In this document: positions 33,145 to 41,093 of the stretch, piece after piece
Position numbering within the stretch: the first letter of the stretch is position 1
Layout of the letters: the number at the start of each line of letters is the position of its first letter
Source: Nostoc sp. JL34
GTDB taxonomy: Bacteria > Cyanobacteriota > Cyanobacteriia > Cyanobacteriales > Nostocaceae
Assembly: GCF_017114945.1 (NCBI RefSeq)
Contig: NZ_JABXKQ010000052.1
Coordinates: 1 to 49,076 of the forward strand
Direction: 5' to 3'
DNA length: 49,076 nucleotides
Program-made: the position numbers and the translations under genes
Notes under the pieces: generated by a model
What the model was told of the DNA's origin: nothing
The model's input: only the letters and a program-made list of their open reading frames with translations
Database searches by the model: none

Positions 33145-34314
33145 CTAACTCCTGACTATAGTTTCCAAACCTTGCACTAATCTCTCTATACCTTCTTTTG
33201 CCGTCTCTTTTTGCAGTGCCCCATAGGCAACGCGTAGATAGCAGCCATCATCCATACCAAAGGTTGTACCTGGAATAACTGCTACTTTATGTTCCTGGAT
33301 CAGTCTTTTGACTAACTCAAAAGCATCCATCTGGGTATGAACTTTGAGGAAAAAATAGAAAGCGCCATTGGCAGGGATAATGCTACATAAGCCTTGTAGG
33401 CGGTTAAGGGAGTCTAATACTAGTTGGCGGACTTGAGCAATAGCTCCTATATGACTCTTCAAATACTCCTCTTTCGCCTGCAATGCCCCTAAAGCTGCAT
33501 ATTGAGAAATGACTGGCGGACAAATCAAAATTGTATCCTGGACTTTTTTAACCGCGATAAGCAAGTGTTTGGGAATCACCATGTAGCCAATGCGCCAACT
33601 AGCAAAACCGTATGCTTTGGAAAGGCTATAGAGAGAAATGGTGTACTCGCTACTATTACTAAATGCGGCAGGGGAAATGTGTTTTACCCCGTTATAGGTA
33701 AAATATTCATAGGCTTCATCGCTGATGTGGTAAATATTGCGATCGCCACAAATTTGATTTACTTGGCGCAATGCTGCTTCTGAATACACGACTCCAGTCG
33801 GATTATTTGGTGAAATTGTCACCACAGCCCGGGTTTTGGGAGTAATTGCTTGAGCGATCGCTTCTTGGCGCAGTTGGTAATTTTCATCTGTCGCCACTAA
33901 TACTGGACGACAACCAGCCATTGCGATCGCCATTTCATGGTTGAAATAGTAGGGTGTATTCAGAATAATTTCGTCGCCTGGGTTAGTGATAGCAAGAATG
34001 GCATTCATAAATCCCATATTGCTCCCTGCTGTCACGATGATGCAGTTTTCCTCGTTGATTTCAATACCATTGAAAGCTTGCAATTTTCCTGCAAGTGCTG
34101 TCAGTAACTGGGGAATTCCCTCAACTGATTTGTATAAATTATTGGTTGGTTCGTCCAGGAATTTGGGTAAAAATTCTATGGCTTCCGGTGGTGGGTTGTA
34201 AGAAACAACACCTTGTCCGAGAGAGATTGTTCCAGGAGAATTTTTAATCAGTTCCCCAACCACAGGAATAATCGGTGACTGTACCGCGTGTATACGAGAG
34301 GTTAGGGATTCCAT
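33145..34314 (-). CDS. PLP-dependent class I/II aminotransferase
   Basis: 389 residues, normal for the family. The Schiff-base lysine is K233 in SLSKAYGFASWRIGYM, with the NNPTG motif at 170-174 and DEAYEYF at 199-205. The conserved C-terminal Arg lies in CYLRVAYG. This is an aspartate/aromatic-type fold I aminotransferase that moves an amino group between amino acids and 2-oxo acids. The exact specificity is not readable. It is preceded on the same strand by a 104-bp inverted-repeat element, so it is probably transcribed alone. Confidence 0.88.
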   Translation of the reverse strand: MESLTSRIHAVQSPIIPVVGELIKNSPGTISLGQGVVSYNPPPEAIEFLPKFLDEPTNNLYKSVEGIPQLLTALAGKLQAFNGIEINEENCIIVTAGSNMGFMNAILAITNPGDEIILNTPYYFNHEMAIAMAGCRPVLVATDENYQLRQEAIAQAITPKTRAVVTISPNNPTGVVYSEAALRQVNQICGDRNIYHISDEAYEYFTYNGVKHISPAAFSNSSEYTISLYSLSKAYGFASWRIGYMVIPKHLLIAVKKVQDTILICPPVISQYAALGALQAKEEYLKSHIGAIAQVRQLVLDSLNRLQGLCSIIPANGAFYFFLKVHTQMDAFELVKRLIQEHKVAVIPGTTFGMDDGCYLRVAYGALQKETAKEGIERLVQGLETIVRS

Positions 34315-34408
34315 GTTTCGATGCCTATAGACCTGGCTTTAATCTTTGTAAGTAGAAGTCACTGCTGCCAATGGCAGTACTGACTCCCTGTTTTATAGTA
34401 AACTCAAC

Positions 34409-34512
34409 TATAGCAATCCTAAATCATTCATGAAAAGTTAGATCCCCGACTTCTTAAAGAAGCCGGGGATATGGACAGCGAGAATTTTCACAAATCAGAT
34501 AGGATTGCTATA
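34409..34512. mobile_element. 104-bp MITE-like element with perfect 12-bp terminal inverted repeats
   Basis: tatagcaatcct (34409-34420) is the exact reverse complement of aggattgctata (34501-34512). The centre is a strong hairpin: gatccccgacttctt (34441-34455) with aaagaagccggggat (34456-34470), one mismatch. It has no coding content. Its position is between the small GG-leader peptide gene and the aminotransferase gene. The size and structure suit a non-autonomous transposon relic. Confidence 0.7.
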
Positions 34513-34542
34513 TGTATGGTTAGAGTTTTTAGGCTGCCAAAT

Positions 34543-34704
34543 TTAAATCGTCAATCTAAAACCCCCGAATGTCGCATCTAAAATGCTATTACCTAGAAGT
34601 TTAACTTCAATTCCTCCCATGACTGCCGTGATATCTGCTTCAGATAGTTCCCATTCTTCAACTTGATTATCAGGTTGCAAGTCAGTAATTTTGATGCTGG
34701 ACAT
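34543..34704 (-). CDS. small peptide with double-glycine-type leader
   Basis: 53 residues from ATG 34702-34704, with GGGG 8 bases upstream. An earlier in-frame start at 34770 adds an unlikely basic stretch. The leader MSSIKITDLQPDNQ...LSEADITAVMGG ends in Gly-Gly at 30-31. The IKITDLQP opening and the L-S-x-x-[DE]-I-x-x-V-x-G-G end match leaders of cyanobacterial bacteriocin-like peptides. The core has 22 residues (IEVKLLGNSILDATFGGFRL to the end), hydrophobic, without Cys. Such leaders are normally cut by a PCAT-type ABC transporter peptidase, which is absent here. It is a putative secreted peptide or RiPP-like precursor. Confidence 0.6.
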   Translation of the reverse strand: MSSIKITDLQPDNQVEEWELSEADITAVMGGIEVKLLGNSILDATFGGFRLTI

Positions 34705-34834
34705 GTTTTTTCCCCGATATTTTTGAAAGTCTAGGAAAATTTTCGTCCGCTTGGCTGCCAAGCTCATCAACCAAAAGTTATAAACTTTAGTATTTACAAG
34801 CTTTTTAAACAGACATTAATCTCATTATTTTTTT

Positions 34835-35629
34835 TTAACGCACAATAAACCCATATTTTTTGAGTATATTTTGGGCTTGACTGTCAGATAGATACTGGAC
34901 AAAATCCTTGGCAGCAGAAGTATTTTTACTGCTTTTAATTATTGCTACCGGATAGACAATCGGTGAGTGAAATTTATCATCAGCAGCGACTACGACTTTT
35001 ACCTTGTTAGAAATTTTGGCATCAGTGGCATAAACTAAACCTGCTTCGGCATTACCACTTTCTACTGCTGCTAAAACTTGCCGCACATTGTTAGCAAAGA
35101 CCAATTTTGACTTGACGCGATCGTAAAGTTTCAATTTCTTTAAGACTTGCTCCCCATATTGACCGGCGGGTACACTTCTGGGTTCACCGATCGCAATTTT
35201 TTTAATCTTACTATCTGTTAAATTGTAGAAGCTACTAATGCCAACAACATCCTGAGCCACAATCAACACTAGACGGTTATTTGCCAGGTTAGTACGGCTA
35301 CCTGGTAACAATAATCCTTTTTCTTCTAAGGCATCCACTTGTTTTTTGCCAGCAGAAATAAAGATATCCGCTGGCGCACCTTGCTCAATCTGTTGCTGCA
35401 AAGCACCAGAAGCCCCAAAGTTATAACTAATGTTGATATTTGATTTATTTTGTTGGTACAAAGGCTTAATTTCTTCCAGCGCCTCTTTTAAGCTGGCGGC
35501 TGCGGACACGAGTATGTTGGTGTTTGACTGTGCTATCACAGGAGAAGGAGTAACCAACGGTAAACCAATTGCTAGCAGCAAGCCAGCAACTGCTACACCC
35601 AGGAAGCCAAAAATTTGTCTTCTTTTCAT
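34835..35629 (-). CDS. modA: molybdate ABC transporter substrate-binding protein
   Basis: 264 residues. A signal peptide (1-33, ending PVIAQS) exports it to the periplasm. Family signatures follow: VSAAASLKEALEEI, YNFGASGALQQQIEQGAPAD, SAGKKQVDALEEKG, and later AEAGLVYATDAK. It binds molybdate or tungstate for a ModBC importer. modB and modC are not in this window, so the transporter is split. It is divergent from the RHH-Mop gene with 94 bp between starts, a layout suggesting direct regulation. Confidence 0.92.
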   Translation of the reverse strand: MKRRQIFGFLGVAVAGLLLAIGLPLVTPSPVIAQSNTNILVSAAASLKEALEEIKPLYQQNKSNINISYNFGASGALQQQIEQGAPADIFISAGKKQVDALEEKGLLLPGSRTNLANNRLVLIVAQDVVGISSFYNLTDSKIKKIAIGEPRSVPAGQYGEQVLKKLKLYDRVKSKLVFANNVRQVLAAVESGNAEAGLVYATDAKISNKVKVVVAADDKFHSPIVYPVAIIKSSKNTSAAKDFVQYLSDSQAQNILKKYGFIVR

Positions 35630-35723
35630 AAAAAATGCGTTTGAGAGGTTTCTTCCATAAAATTGATGCTAGGTAAAATAGTACCAAAGATACCAACGTT
35701 TAACCAACTATATCGGTAAAATT
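35630..35723. promoter_or_regulatory. shared divergent promoter region of modA and the RHH-Mop gene
   Basis: 94 bp contain two direct copies of ggtaaaat (35672-35679, 35715-35722), one of which forms ggta...tacc with the following gtacc (to 35685). A second tacc follows at 35691-35694, and there is an aacgtt palindrome at 35696-35701. A ribbon-helix-helix dimer commonly binds such short direct or inverted repeats, so these are candidate operator half-sites. No confident -35/-10 is visible. Confidence 0.4.
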
Positions 35724-36167
35724 ATGCCTAGAAAAGAACAAGGGTGGGTTACATTCCAAACCTCAGAAGAGGAGCGAAAAATTTTGGAAGAGTTTTGCGG
35801 CCAGTCTCAGCGAACCAAAACCGAGATTCTCCGAGAATTAGTCCGTGGTCTTAATCAACACTCTTCACCATCAAACTTGCTACCAACCATAAATACAGAA
35901 GAGGAAGATATCTACTCTCACAATCCTGAGATAGAAATTAGTATTCAAAAGAAACCACTAAAAGTTAGCTCTCGCAATATTCTGAAGGGTGTTGTTAAGC
36001 GAGTTATCACCGGAGCAGTTAATAGTGAGGTGACGTTGGAGATTGTTCACAAAGTTGAGTTAACTTCAATTATCACCAGAGTATCGGTAGAAGAGTTGGA
36101 TTTGTCTGAGGGGAAAGAGGCTTATGCTGTTATCAAGTCCAACGATATAGTTATTGCCAGAGAATAG
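35724..36167 (+). CDS. ribbon-helix-helix / Mop (TOBE) fusion, candidate molybdate-responsive regulator
   Basis: 147 residues. Residues 7-43 (WVTFQTSEEERKILEEFCG, then RTKTEILRELVRGL) have the strand-helix-helix pattern of ribbon-helix-helix DNA-binding proteins. Residues 44-80 are a polar linker. Residues 81-146 are one Mop/TOBE domain (SSRNILKGVVKRVITGAVNS, then VTLEIVHKVELTSIITRVS and AYAVIKSNDIVIA), which binds molybdate in ModE, ModC and molbindins. It lies back-to-back with modA. I infer a molybdate-sensing repressor that replaces the winged helix of classical ModE by an RHH domain. Confidence 0.8.
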   Translation: MPRKEQGWVTFQTSEEERKILEEFCGQSQRTKTEILRELVRGLNQHSSPSNLLPTINTEEEDIYSHNPEIEISIQKKPLKVSSRNILKGVVKRVITGAVNSEVTLEIVHKVELTSIITRVSVEELDLSEGKEAYAVIKSNDIVIARE

Positions 36168-36295
36168 GCTGTGGTGATCTCTCTAAACAATTACTGAATC
36201 AAAATTTTCTCACGAATGATTCTGAATTGTTGTACAAATTTCTTGATGCTACGCAAATAAATTTATATTTCTGCTAGATACTTAAGTAGATAAAG

Positions 36296-36326
36296 CGGGC
36301 TGCGAAATATATCCGCAGCCCGTTTT
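36296..36326 (+). terminator. intrinsic terminator, possibly bidirectional
   Basis: A perfect 9-bp stem, cgggctgcg (36296-36304) with cgcagcccg (36314-36322), followed by TTTT. It lies between the convergent ends of the RHH-Mop gene and the TauD-like gene. On the minus strand the stem is followed by CTTTA, so weak termination in that direction is possible. Confidence 0.8.
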
Positions 36327-36339
36327 ACCACTCTGTAGT

Positions 36340-37308
36340 TTACGAAAGCACTGGTTCTGCTTCCAACTTCTCAGCTTTGTTCTTCAAAATGGTTGGTAAT
36401 TCGCTACTGAACGCCTCACCTTCAACCACTTGCGATCGGAAACCATCGGGCCCGACTGGAACATCCCCTGTGATGGTGGTGCGATAGAGGACGCGCTCGA
36501 CTTCCAGATGATCCAGATCCTGAGGGGCCAAATGCGAGGTGGCGCGGTTGTCCCAGAACGCAATGTCACCGTTGTTCCAACGGAAGCGGGTGGTGTAGGC
36601 TGGCTTGGTGATCTGGTTGAAGAACAACTCCAGCAGCAGGTCACTCTCTTGTCGTGATACGTCAAGAATGTGCGAGGTGAAGCCAGGGTTCACGTATAAT
36701 GCGCGTTCACCAGTTTCAGGATGAACTCTTACTACTGGGTGGATTGAAACCAACGGATTGGCTGCGATCCGCTGGGCTATCTTGCTTTTGCTGGGCAGAT
36801 TTAAACGGGCATTGAAACGATGTTCGGCTTTTAATCCATCTGCCAGCGCCCGTAGGGGTGCTGATAGACCCTCGTAGGCTGCGACTAAATTAGTCCACTG
36901 TGTGTCACCACCGAAGTTAGGGACATTAACCGCACGCAAAATAGACGCCGCAGGGGGGTTGACAACTGCTGTCACATCTGTATGCCAGCGGCTCTCGTAG
37001 CTGGAACGCCGCAGACCATTGCGCCGTTCGTAGCGGCTACGGTCAATGGGCAGGATTTCTGAGAAGCCTTCAATCGGCTCATCCTCGTGCGGATGCGCGT
37101 AAGTCACTTCGCCGAAACGAGCCGTGAACGCAACCTGTGCAGCATGATCGATGTTTTGACCGCGAAAGAACACGACTTTCCACTTCAATAATGCTTGACG
37201 AATTTCTTTGACTGCATCATCGTGCAAAGGACGCGACAAGTCTACACCGCTGATTTCGGCACCAATAAAACCAGCTACCTGTTTGACTTCAATGTGTTTG
37301 TTGCTCAT
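36340..37308 (-). CDS. TauD/TfdA-family 2-oxoglutarate-dependent dioxygenase
   Basis: 322 residues from ATG 37306-37308 (MSNKHIEVKQV), with GGAG upstream. The longer open frame (357 aa) has an unlikely basic start. Iron ligands are in WHTDVT (HxD) and the distal His in ATSHLAPQD. The 2-oxoglutarate-binding Arg is the later RVLYRTTITG. It hydroxylates taurine or another small sulfonate, ether or amino acid. The DNA is clearly GC-richer than its neighbours (e.g. 36430-36660) and has no HIP1 inside the gene, suggesting transfer from a non-cyanobacterium. The methyltransferase gene lies 184 bp upstream on the same strand. Confidence 0.88.
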   Translation of the reverse strand: MSNKHIEVKQVAGFIGAEISGVDLSRPLHDDAVKEIRQALLKWKVVFFRGQNIDHAAQVAFTARFGEVTYAHPHEDEPIEGFSEILPIDRSRYERRNGLRRSSYESRWHTDVTAVVNPPAASILRAVNVPNFGGDTQWTNLVAAYEGLSAPLRALADGLKAEHRFNARLNLPSKSKIAQRIAANPLVSIHPVVRVHPETGERALYVNPGFTSHILDVSRQESDLLLELFFNQITKPAYTTRFRWNNGDIAFWDNRATSHLAPQDLDHLEVERVLYRTTITGDVPVGPDGFRSQVVEGEAFSSELPTILKNKAEKLEAEPVLS

Positions 37309-37491
37309 GTGAATTCTCCATAGTTTGATCCATAGGGCAGTATTCGCACTCGTCCGTTTCCTTTGGTGCTTGCACTTAATAGCTACATACCAAGGAAGCG
37401 ATCGCAGTTGCAAATTATCATACTATAAATCGATAGATTTGCCGTAGTATAAAATTACCATATTTTAGACTGCCTCCTGCCCCCTTCAAGT

Positions 37492-38169
37492 TCACTGTCG
37501 TTCAAAGATAAATATGATTGAGGCTGGTTTTTTGGTTATGGGGTGACATGGCTCCAGTAACTTTAATAATTGGTAATTCCTGAGATGGAACTCAGCAATC
37601 CATGATTCAACTGTTCTGAAGTACCAGGGCGCAGGATGAAATGACTCATCTGCAACTCCTGTCCAGGAAGTTTCGCGCCACCCACTCTCATATGGAGAAT
37701 CACCACAAACAAGATGAGGATGAAGTGTTTGAATAATTATTTTGCCCTTAGACTCCAGCAGGCTTTGACCCGCCTGGGCGATCTCGCCCAGAGCATGTTC
37801 CCCAAGAATGGAAAAGTTGCAGATGAAGCAGGAAAACTGGTTAATATTACCAAATCTCTGTGACAGAAGATCCGAGTATGAAGATACAACAAAGCGGACA
37901 TCGCCCATGCACCGGGCTGATTCGATCAGACTGGTAATAGCATCAACTCCCCAGCCATTAAACCCGCGATCCCAGAGTTCACGACACAACCACCCTTCAC
38001 CACACCCGATATCCAAAAATGTTCTCGGTTCAAGTTCAACTACAGCTTCTATAATCGCTCTGTCTGTGACCAGAACACGGCTTTCAAGAAGCTTGTCACG
38101 AACTATACGTGTCCACGGTTTGGCATTTACTACCCATGAATAGAGAATTTGTTGTTCGTTTTTGTCCAT
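37492..38169 (-). CDS. class I SAM-dependent methyltransferase
   Basis: 225 residues. Motif I FLDIGCGEGWL is at about 51-61, followed by acidic GVDA (motif II) and a later VVSSYSDL and CNFSILGEHAL. C-terminal strands and HPAPWYFRTVESW suggest a small-molecule methyltransferase of the Methyltransf_11/25 type. No substrate clue is present. A possible 57-codon gene ends 15 bp upstream on the same strand, so an operon is possible. Confidence 0.85.
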   Translation of the reverse strand: MDKNEQQILYSWVVNAKPWTRIVRDKLLESRVLVTDRAIIEAVVELEPRTFLDIGCGEGWLCRELWDRGFNGWGVDAITSLIESARCMGDVRFVVSSYSDLLSQRFGNINQFSCFICNFSILGEHALGEIAQAGQSLLESKGKIIIQTLHPHLVCGDSPYESGWRETSWTGVADESFHPAPWYFRTVESWIAEFHLRNYQLLKLLEPCHPITKKPASIIFIFERQ

Positions 38170-38184
38170 AAGTCAATTGCTACG

Positions 38185-38358
38185 TCAACAAAGAAGGCTG
38201 GGGGAGCAGGGAAGGTTGGGGAGCTTTCTTGAACAAACCCCATAACTGAAGTTAGAGGCTTCAAATAAGGACGGCTTTTCCAAAGCACTACGGATCTCGG
38301 AAAATATTTTTTCTTTTTCATAAATAAATTTACTTGCTCTAGACCTCTTTTGAGCCAT
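38185..38358 (-). CDS. possible small protein upstream of the methyltransferase
   Basis: 57 residues from ATG 38356-38358 (MAQKRSRASKFIYEKEKIFS), with GGGAGGA 9 bases upstream, one of the better ribosome-binding sites here. It ends PNLPCSPSLLC. The last codons overlap a pyrimidine-rich repeat (38195-38225), so the natural C-terminus may have been replaced. The start is basic and helical. There is no known family. It stops 15 bp before the methyltransferase, which supports co-transcription; coding status remains uncertain. Confidence 0.35.
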   Translation of the reverse strand: MAQKRSRASKFIYEKEKIFSEIRSALEKPSLFEASNFSYGVCSRKLPNLPCSPSLLC

Positions 38359-39300
38359 AGAGGTATTTCCTCCCACTGCTTCTCTTCTTCCCCTGCCTAA
38401 TAACTACTCTCTTCGGTAATTACATAGGTAGAAAACAAGCACTAGATTATTTTCGCTGTGAGTGCATTTTTGTTGAAAGTTGCGATGATTCCACAAGTAG
38501 CGTCTTTGTGATGCTCACTACTCGCGGCCATATTTATAGTATTTTCATATAAACTTTATAAAATCTTTTTATTTTTCACACAAGTATTTCATCTTTTGAT
38601 TAATTTATACTATAGACAATTGGATTTATTATGGTATCGTTTTACAAAAAGCTACAAAATCCTTGAAACTCATTCTGTAGACATAGAATATTTTTACTTC
38701 AAACATTTATAGACAATTTAATATTGGTTAACTGTTAAACTTGGGGGAAATATTCAGATACTTACTTGCTATTTACTACCTGTTATGTTAAACATAAATG
38801 GTTAGGAAAATGACAATAATAAAAAAATATTTTCAGATTGTAGTATTGATTTTATGACTGAAGGTTATTCGTTAAAATTCAAGTAATTACCCAAATTTAA
38901 TTTAGGATTCATCAACATACTAGTAATTAATAAAACTTCCTGTATGCAGATAGATTATTAGTTAGATAAGCCATAGTTTTTGTTTATATGGACACCCAGA
39001 GACATTTGGTTATTTTTTTACTTGCGAACAGGCGATTAAAAATTTATTAATTGCCTCTTAAAAATGTGGATATCAAGTTTTTTAATTTAGCGATCACAGC
39101 TTCCACAGTGGGGAAAAATAATTTGTAATTTCTGAGTTTATCTCAAACTGAATCTGGTGAGGTATCAGTATGAAAATGAAATAGTTTTAGCATACTTCAA
39201 TCAGTCTGAAAGTAGCATTGAAACTCAAGTTTATCTTAAAAATCGAATCTGGCGATCAACAATAATCAACTTTACCACCTTTTATTAAGGCTTTGAGAAA
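38359..39300. other. long AT-rich intergenic region
   Basis: About 940 bp without a credible gene on either strand. The DNA is strongly AT-rich, with many short A and T runs and no HIP1 site. I see no tRNA, hairpin family or conserved motif. It separates the methyltransferase gene (minus) from the glycosyltransferase gene (plus), so it should contain both promoters. Confidence 0.5.
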
Positions 39301-40905
39301 ATGGTAACCTACGTTAAAAAGCAATTGCCACCTAACTGGATTATTTCTAAATCTTGGTTACGTTTTTTAATCATCACCCTATTAGTAATGGGTGTACTTT
39401 TTCGGGTTGTTAATATTGACAAAAAACTTTATTGGGGTGATGAGGTTTTCTCATCACTACGCATGTCTGGCTATACGCAGTTAGAAATGAAGGAGCAGTT
39501 AAATAATGGTCGTTTGCTCACTATAGAAGATTTGCAAAAATACCAGTATCCTAATTCTGAAAAAACCGCAATTGATACAATCAACGGGATTCTTTTAGAA
39601 GACTCACAGATTTTGCCGCTATACATTTTATTAACCCGATTTTGGGTAGAATTGTTTGGCAATTCTATAACAGTAATCAGAAGTTTATCGGTATTTCTTA
39701 GTCTGCTCTCGTTGCCTTGTTTTTATTGGCTATGTCTAGAATTATTTGAGTCTTCACTAGTTGGGTGGATAGCCGTCGGGTTGGTGGCCGTTTCACCTAT
39801 TCATATTGTATATTCACAAGAAGCACGATCGTACAGTTTAGGGATACTAGCCATCTTAATATCGAGCATAGCACTGCTACGAGCCATGCGCCTTAAAACA
39901 AAGGTTAGTTGGTGTATTTATGCAGCAACATTACCATTAGGATTTTATGCTCATCTATTTTTTAGCTTGGTTATTTTTGCACAGGGAATTTATGTAGTTG
40001 TAATCGAACGTTTCCGATTGAGCAAAACATTGATTTCTTACCTGCTATCATCCTTTGCGGGGTTTATAACTTTTGTCCCTTGGATTTGGATTATTATTAC
40101 CCACCCTCAGGTAGAAGCAGTAGCTTGGACGAATGCTAAACAAACCTTATTTGCATCAGCCGCAAGGTGGGCTGGGATCTTTAGTCGTACCTTTATTGAT
40201 TTAGGGATTAGCCCTAGCGATCCTGGAAAACTTAAGATTATCTTGATTCCTTTTATTTTAATTATTTTAGCTCTAATAAGCTACTCAATTTATGTTCTCT
40301 GTCGAAGAACCTCTAAAGAAGTTTGGTTATTTGTCGTAAGTTTGATTGCAGCTGTAGGGCTTCCCCTACTGATAACGGATTTCGTCTTTCACAAGCGATA
40401 TGCTACTAGTCGATATACACTTCCTTCAGTTTTAGGTATACAGTTAGCTGTTGCTTATCTATTTTCCACTAAGATCGCGCCTATTTCTACTAAAGCTTGG
40501 CAAAAAACACTCTGGTCACTTGTAATGTTTATAGTAATTATGAGTGAAGTTATATCTTGTACGATCCACTCTCAAGCCGATATTTGGTGGAATCAATTCC
40601 CTGAAAAATACCAAGAATATCATAGAATTGCTAACATTATTAATCAAAGCAATAAACCACTTTTAATTAGTGATGATAATAACTTACTTCCGCCAATACA
40701 AATACTTGGTCACTTAGTTGATCCAAAAGTGCGATTTCAAATTGTAGAAAAAAATCAGTTACCAAAGATTACGAATGGCTTTAGTGACATATTTTTGTTC
40801 TTGTTCGAGCCATCTGACTTCTTAAAAGCTGGAGTTGAAAAAGTTTATAACTCAAAGTTACAGCAGGTAAACGCCTTTCTCTGGAAAATAACAAAACCGA
40901 ATTAA
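39301..40905 (+). CDS. GT-C type membrane glycosyltransferase (PMT_2/ArnT-like)
   Basis: 534 residues with about 10-11 membrane helices. The first loop has the GT-C acidic motif WGDE (D47, E48) after KKLYWGDEVFSSLR, typical of the PMT/ArnT/GT39 group, which uses polyprenyl-phosphate sugars. HIVYSQEARSYSLGILA in a later loop is a second conserved family segment. The last about 110 residues form a soluble domain. It should transfer a sugar to a lipid or protein on the outer face of the membrane. It is a single gene; no polysaccharide cluster is seen nearby. Confidence 0.85.
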   Translation: MVTYVKKQLPPNWIISKSWLRFLIITLLVMGVLFRVVNIDKKLYWGDEVFSSLRMSGYTQLEMKEQLNNGRLLTIEDLQKYQYPNSEKTAIDTINGILLEDSQILPLYILLTRFWVELFGNSITVIRSLSVFLSLLSLPCFYWLCLELFESSLVGWIAVGLVAVSPIHIVYSQEARSYSLGILAILISSIALLRAMRLKTKVSWCIYAATLPLGFYAHLFFSLVIFAQGIYVVVIERFRLSKTLISYLLSSFAGFITFVPWIWIIITHPQVEAVAWTNAKQTLFASAARWAGIFSRTFIDLGISPSDPGKLKIILIPFILIILALISYSIYVLCRRTSKEVWLFVVSLIAAVGLPLLITDFVFHKRYATSRYTLPSVLGIQLAVAYLFSTKIAPISTKAWQKTLWSLVMFIVIMSEVISCTIHSQADIWWNQFPEKYQEYHRIANIINQSNKPLLISDDNNLLPPIQILGHLVDPKVRFQIVEKNQLPKITNGFSDIFLFLFEPSDFLKAGVEKVYNSKLQQVNAFLWKITKPN

Positions 40906-41093
40906 ACCAAGGATATGGGCACATCCAGCCCTTGAGAGACTACAAAGTGCAACCTAAGAACAGACAGTTGGCATTTGAATATCGCTCGGAGGTTAAAAAT
41001 TAATATCAATTAGCCGAATAAGTGGCACAATTAGAGCCAAAATATACTTTAATTAAAATCAAAATTAAGTATATAGTTATACTGCTGCCGCTT

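Noticed and set aside
38130..38321. 63-codon minus-strand frame overlapping the methyltransferase start
   Set aside because: It overlaps the methyltransferase start and the better-supported 57-codon frame, and reads repeat-derived Pro-rich sequence.
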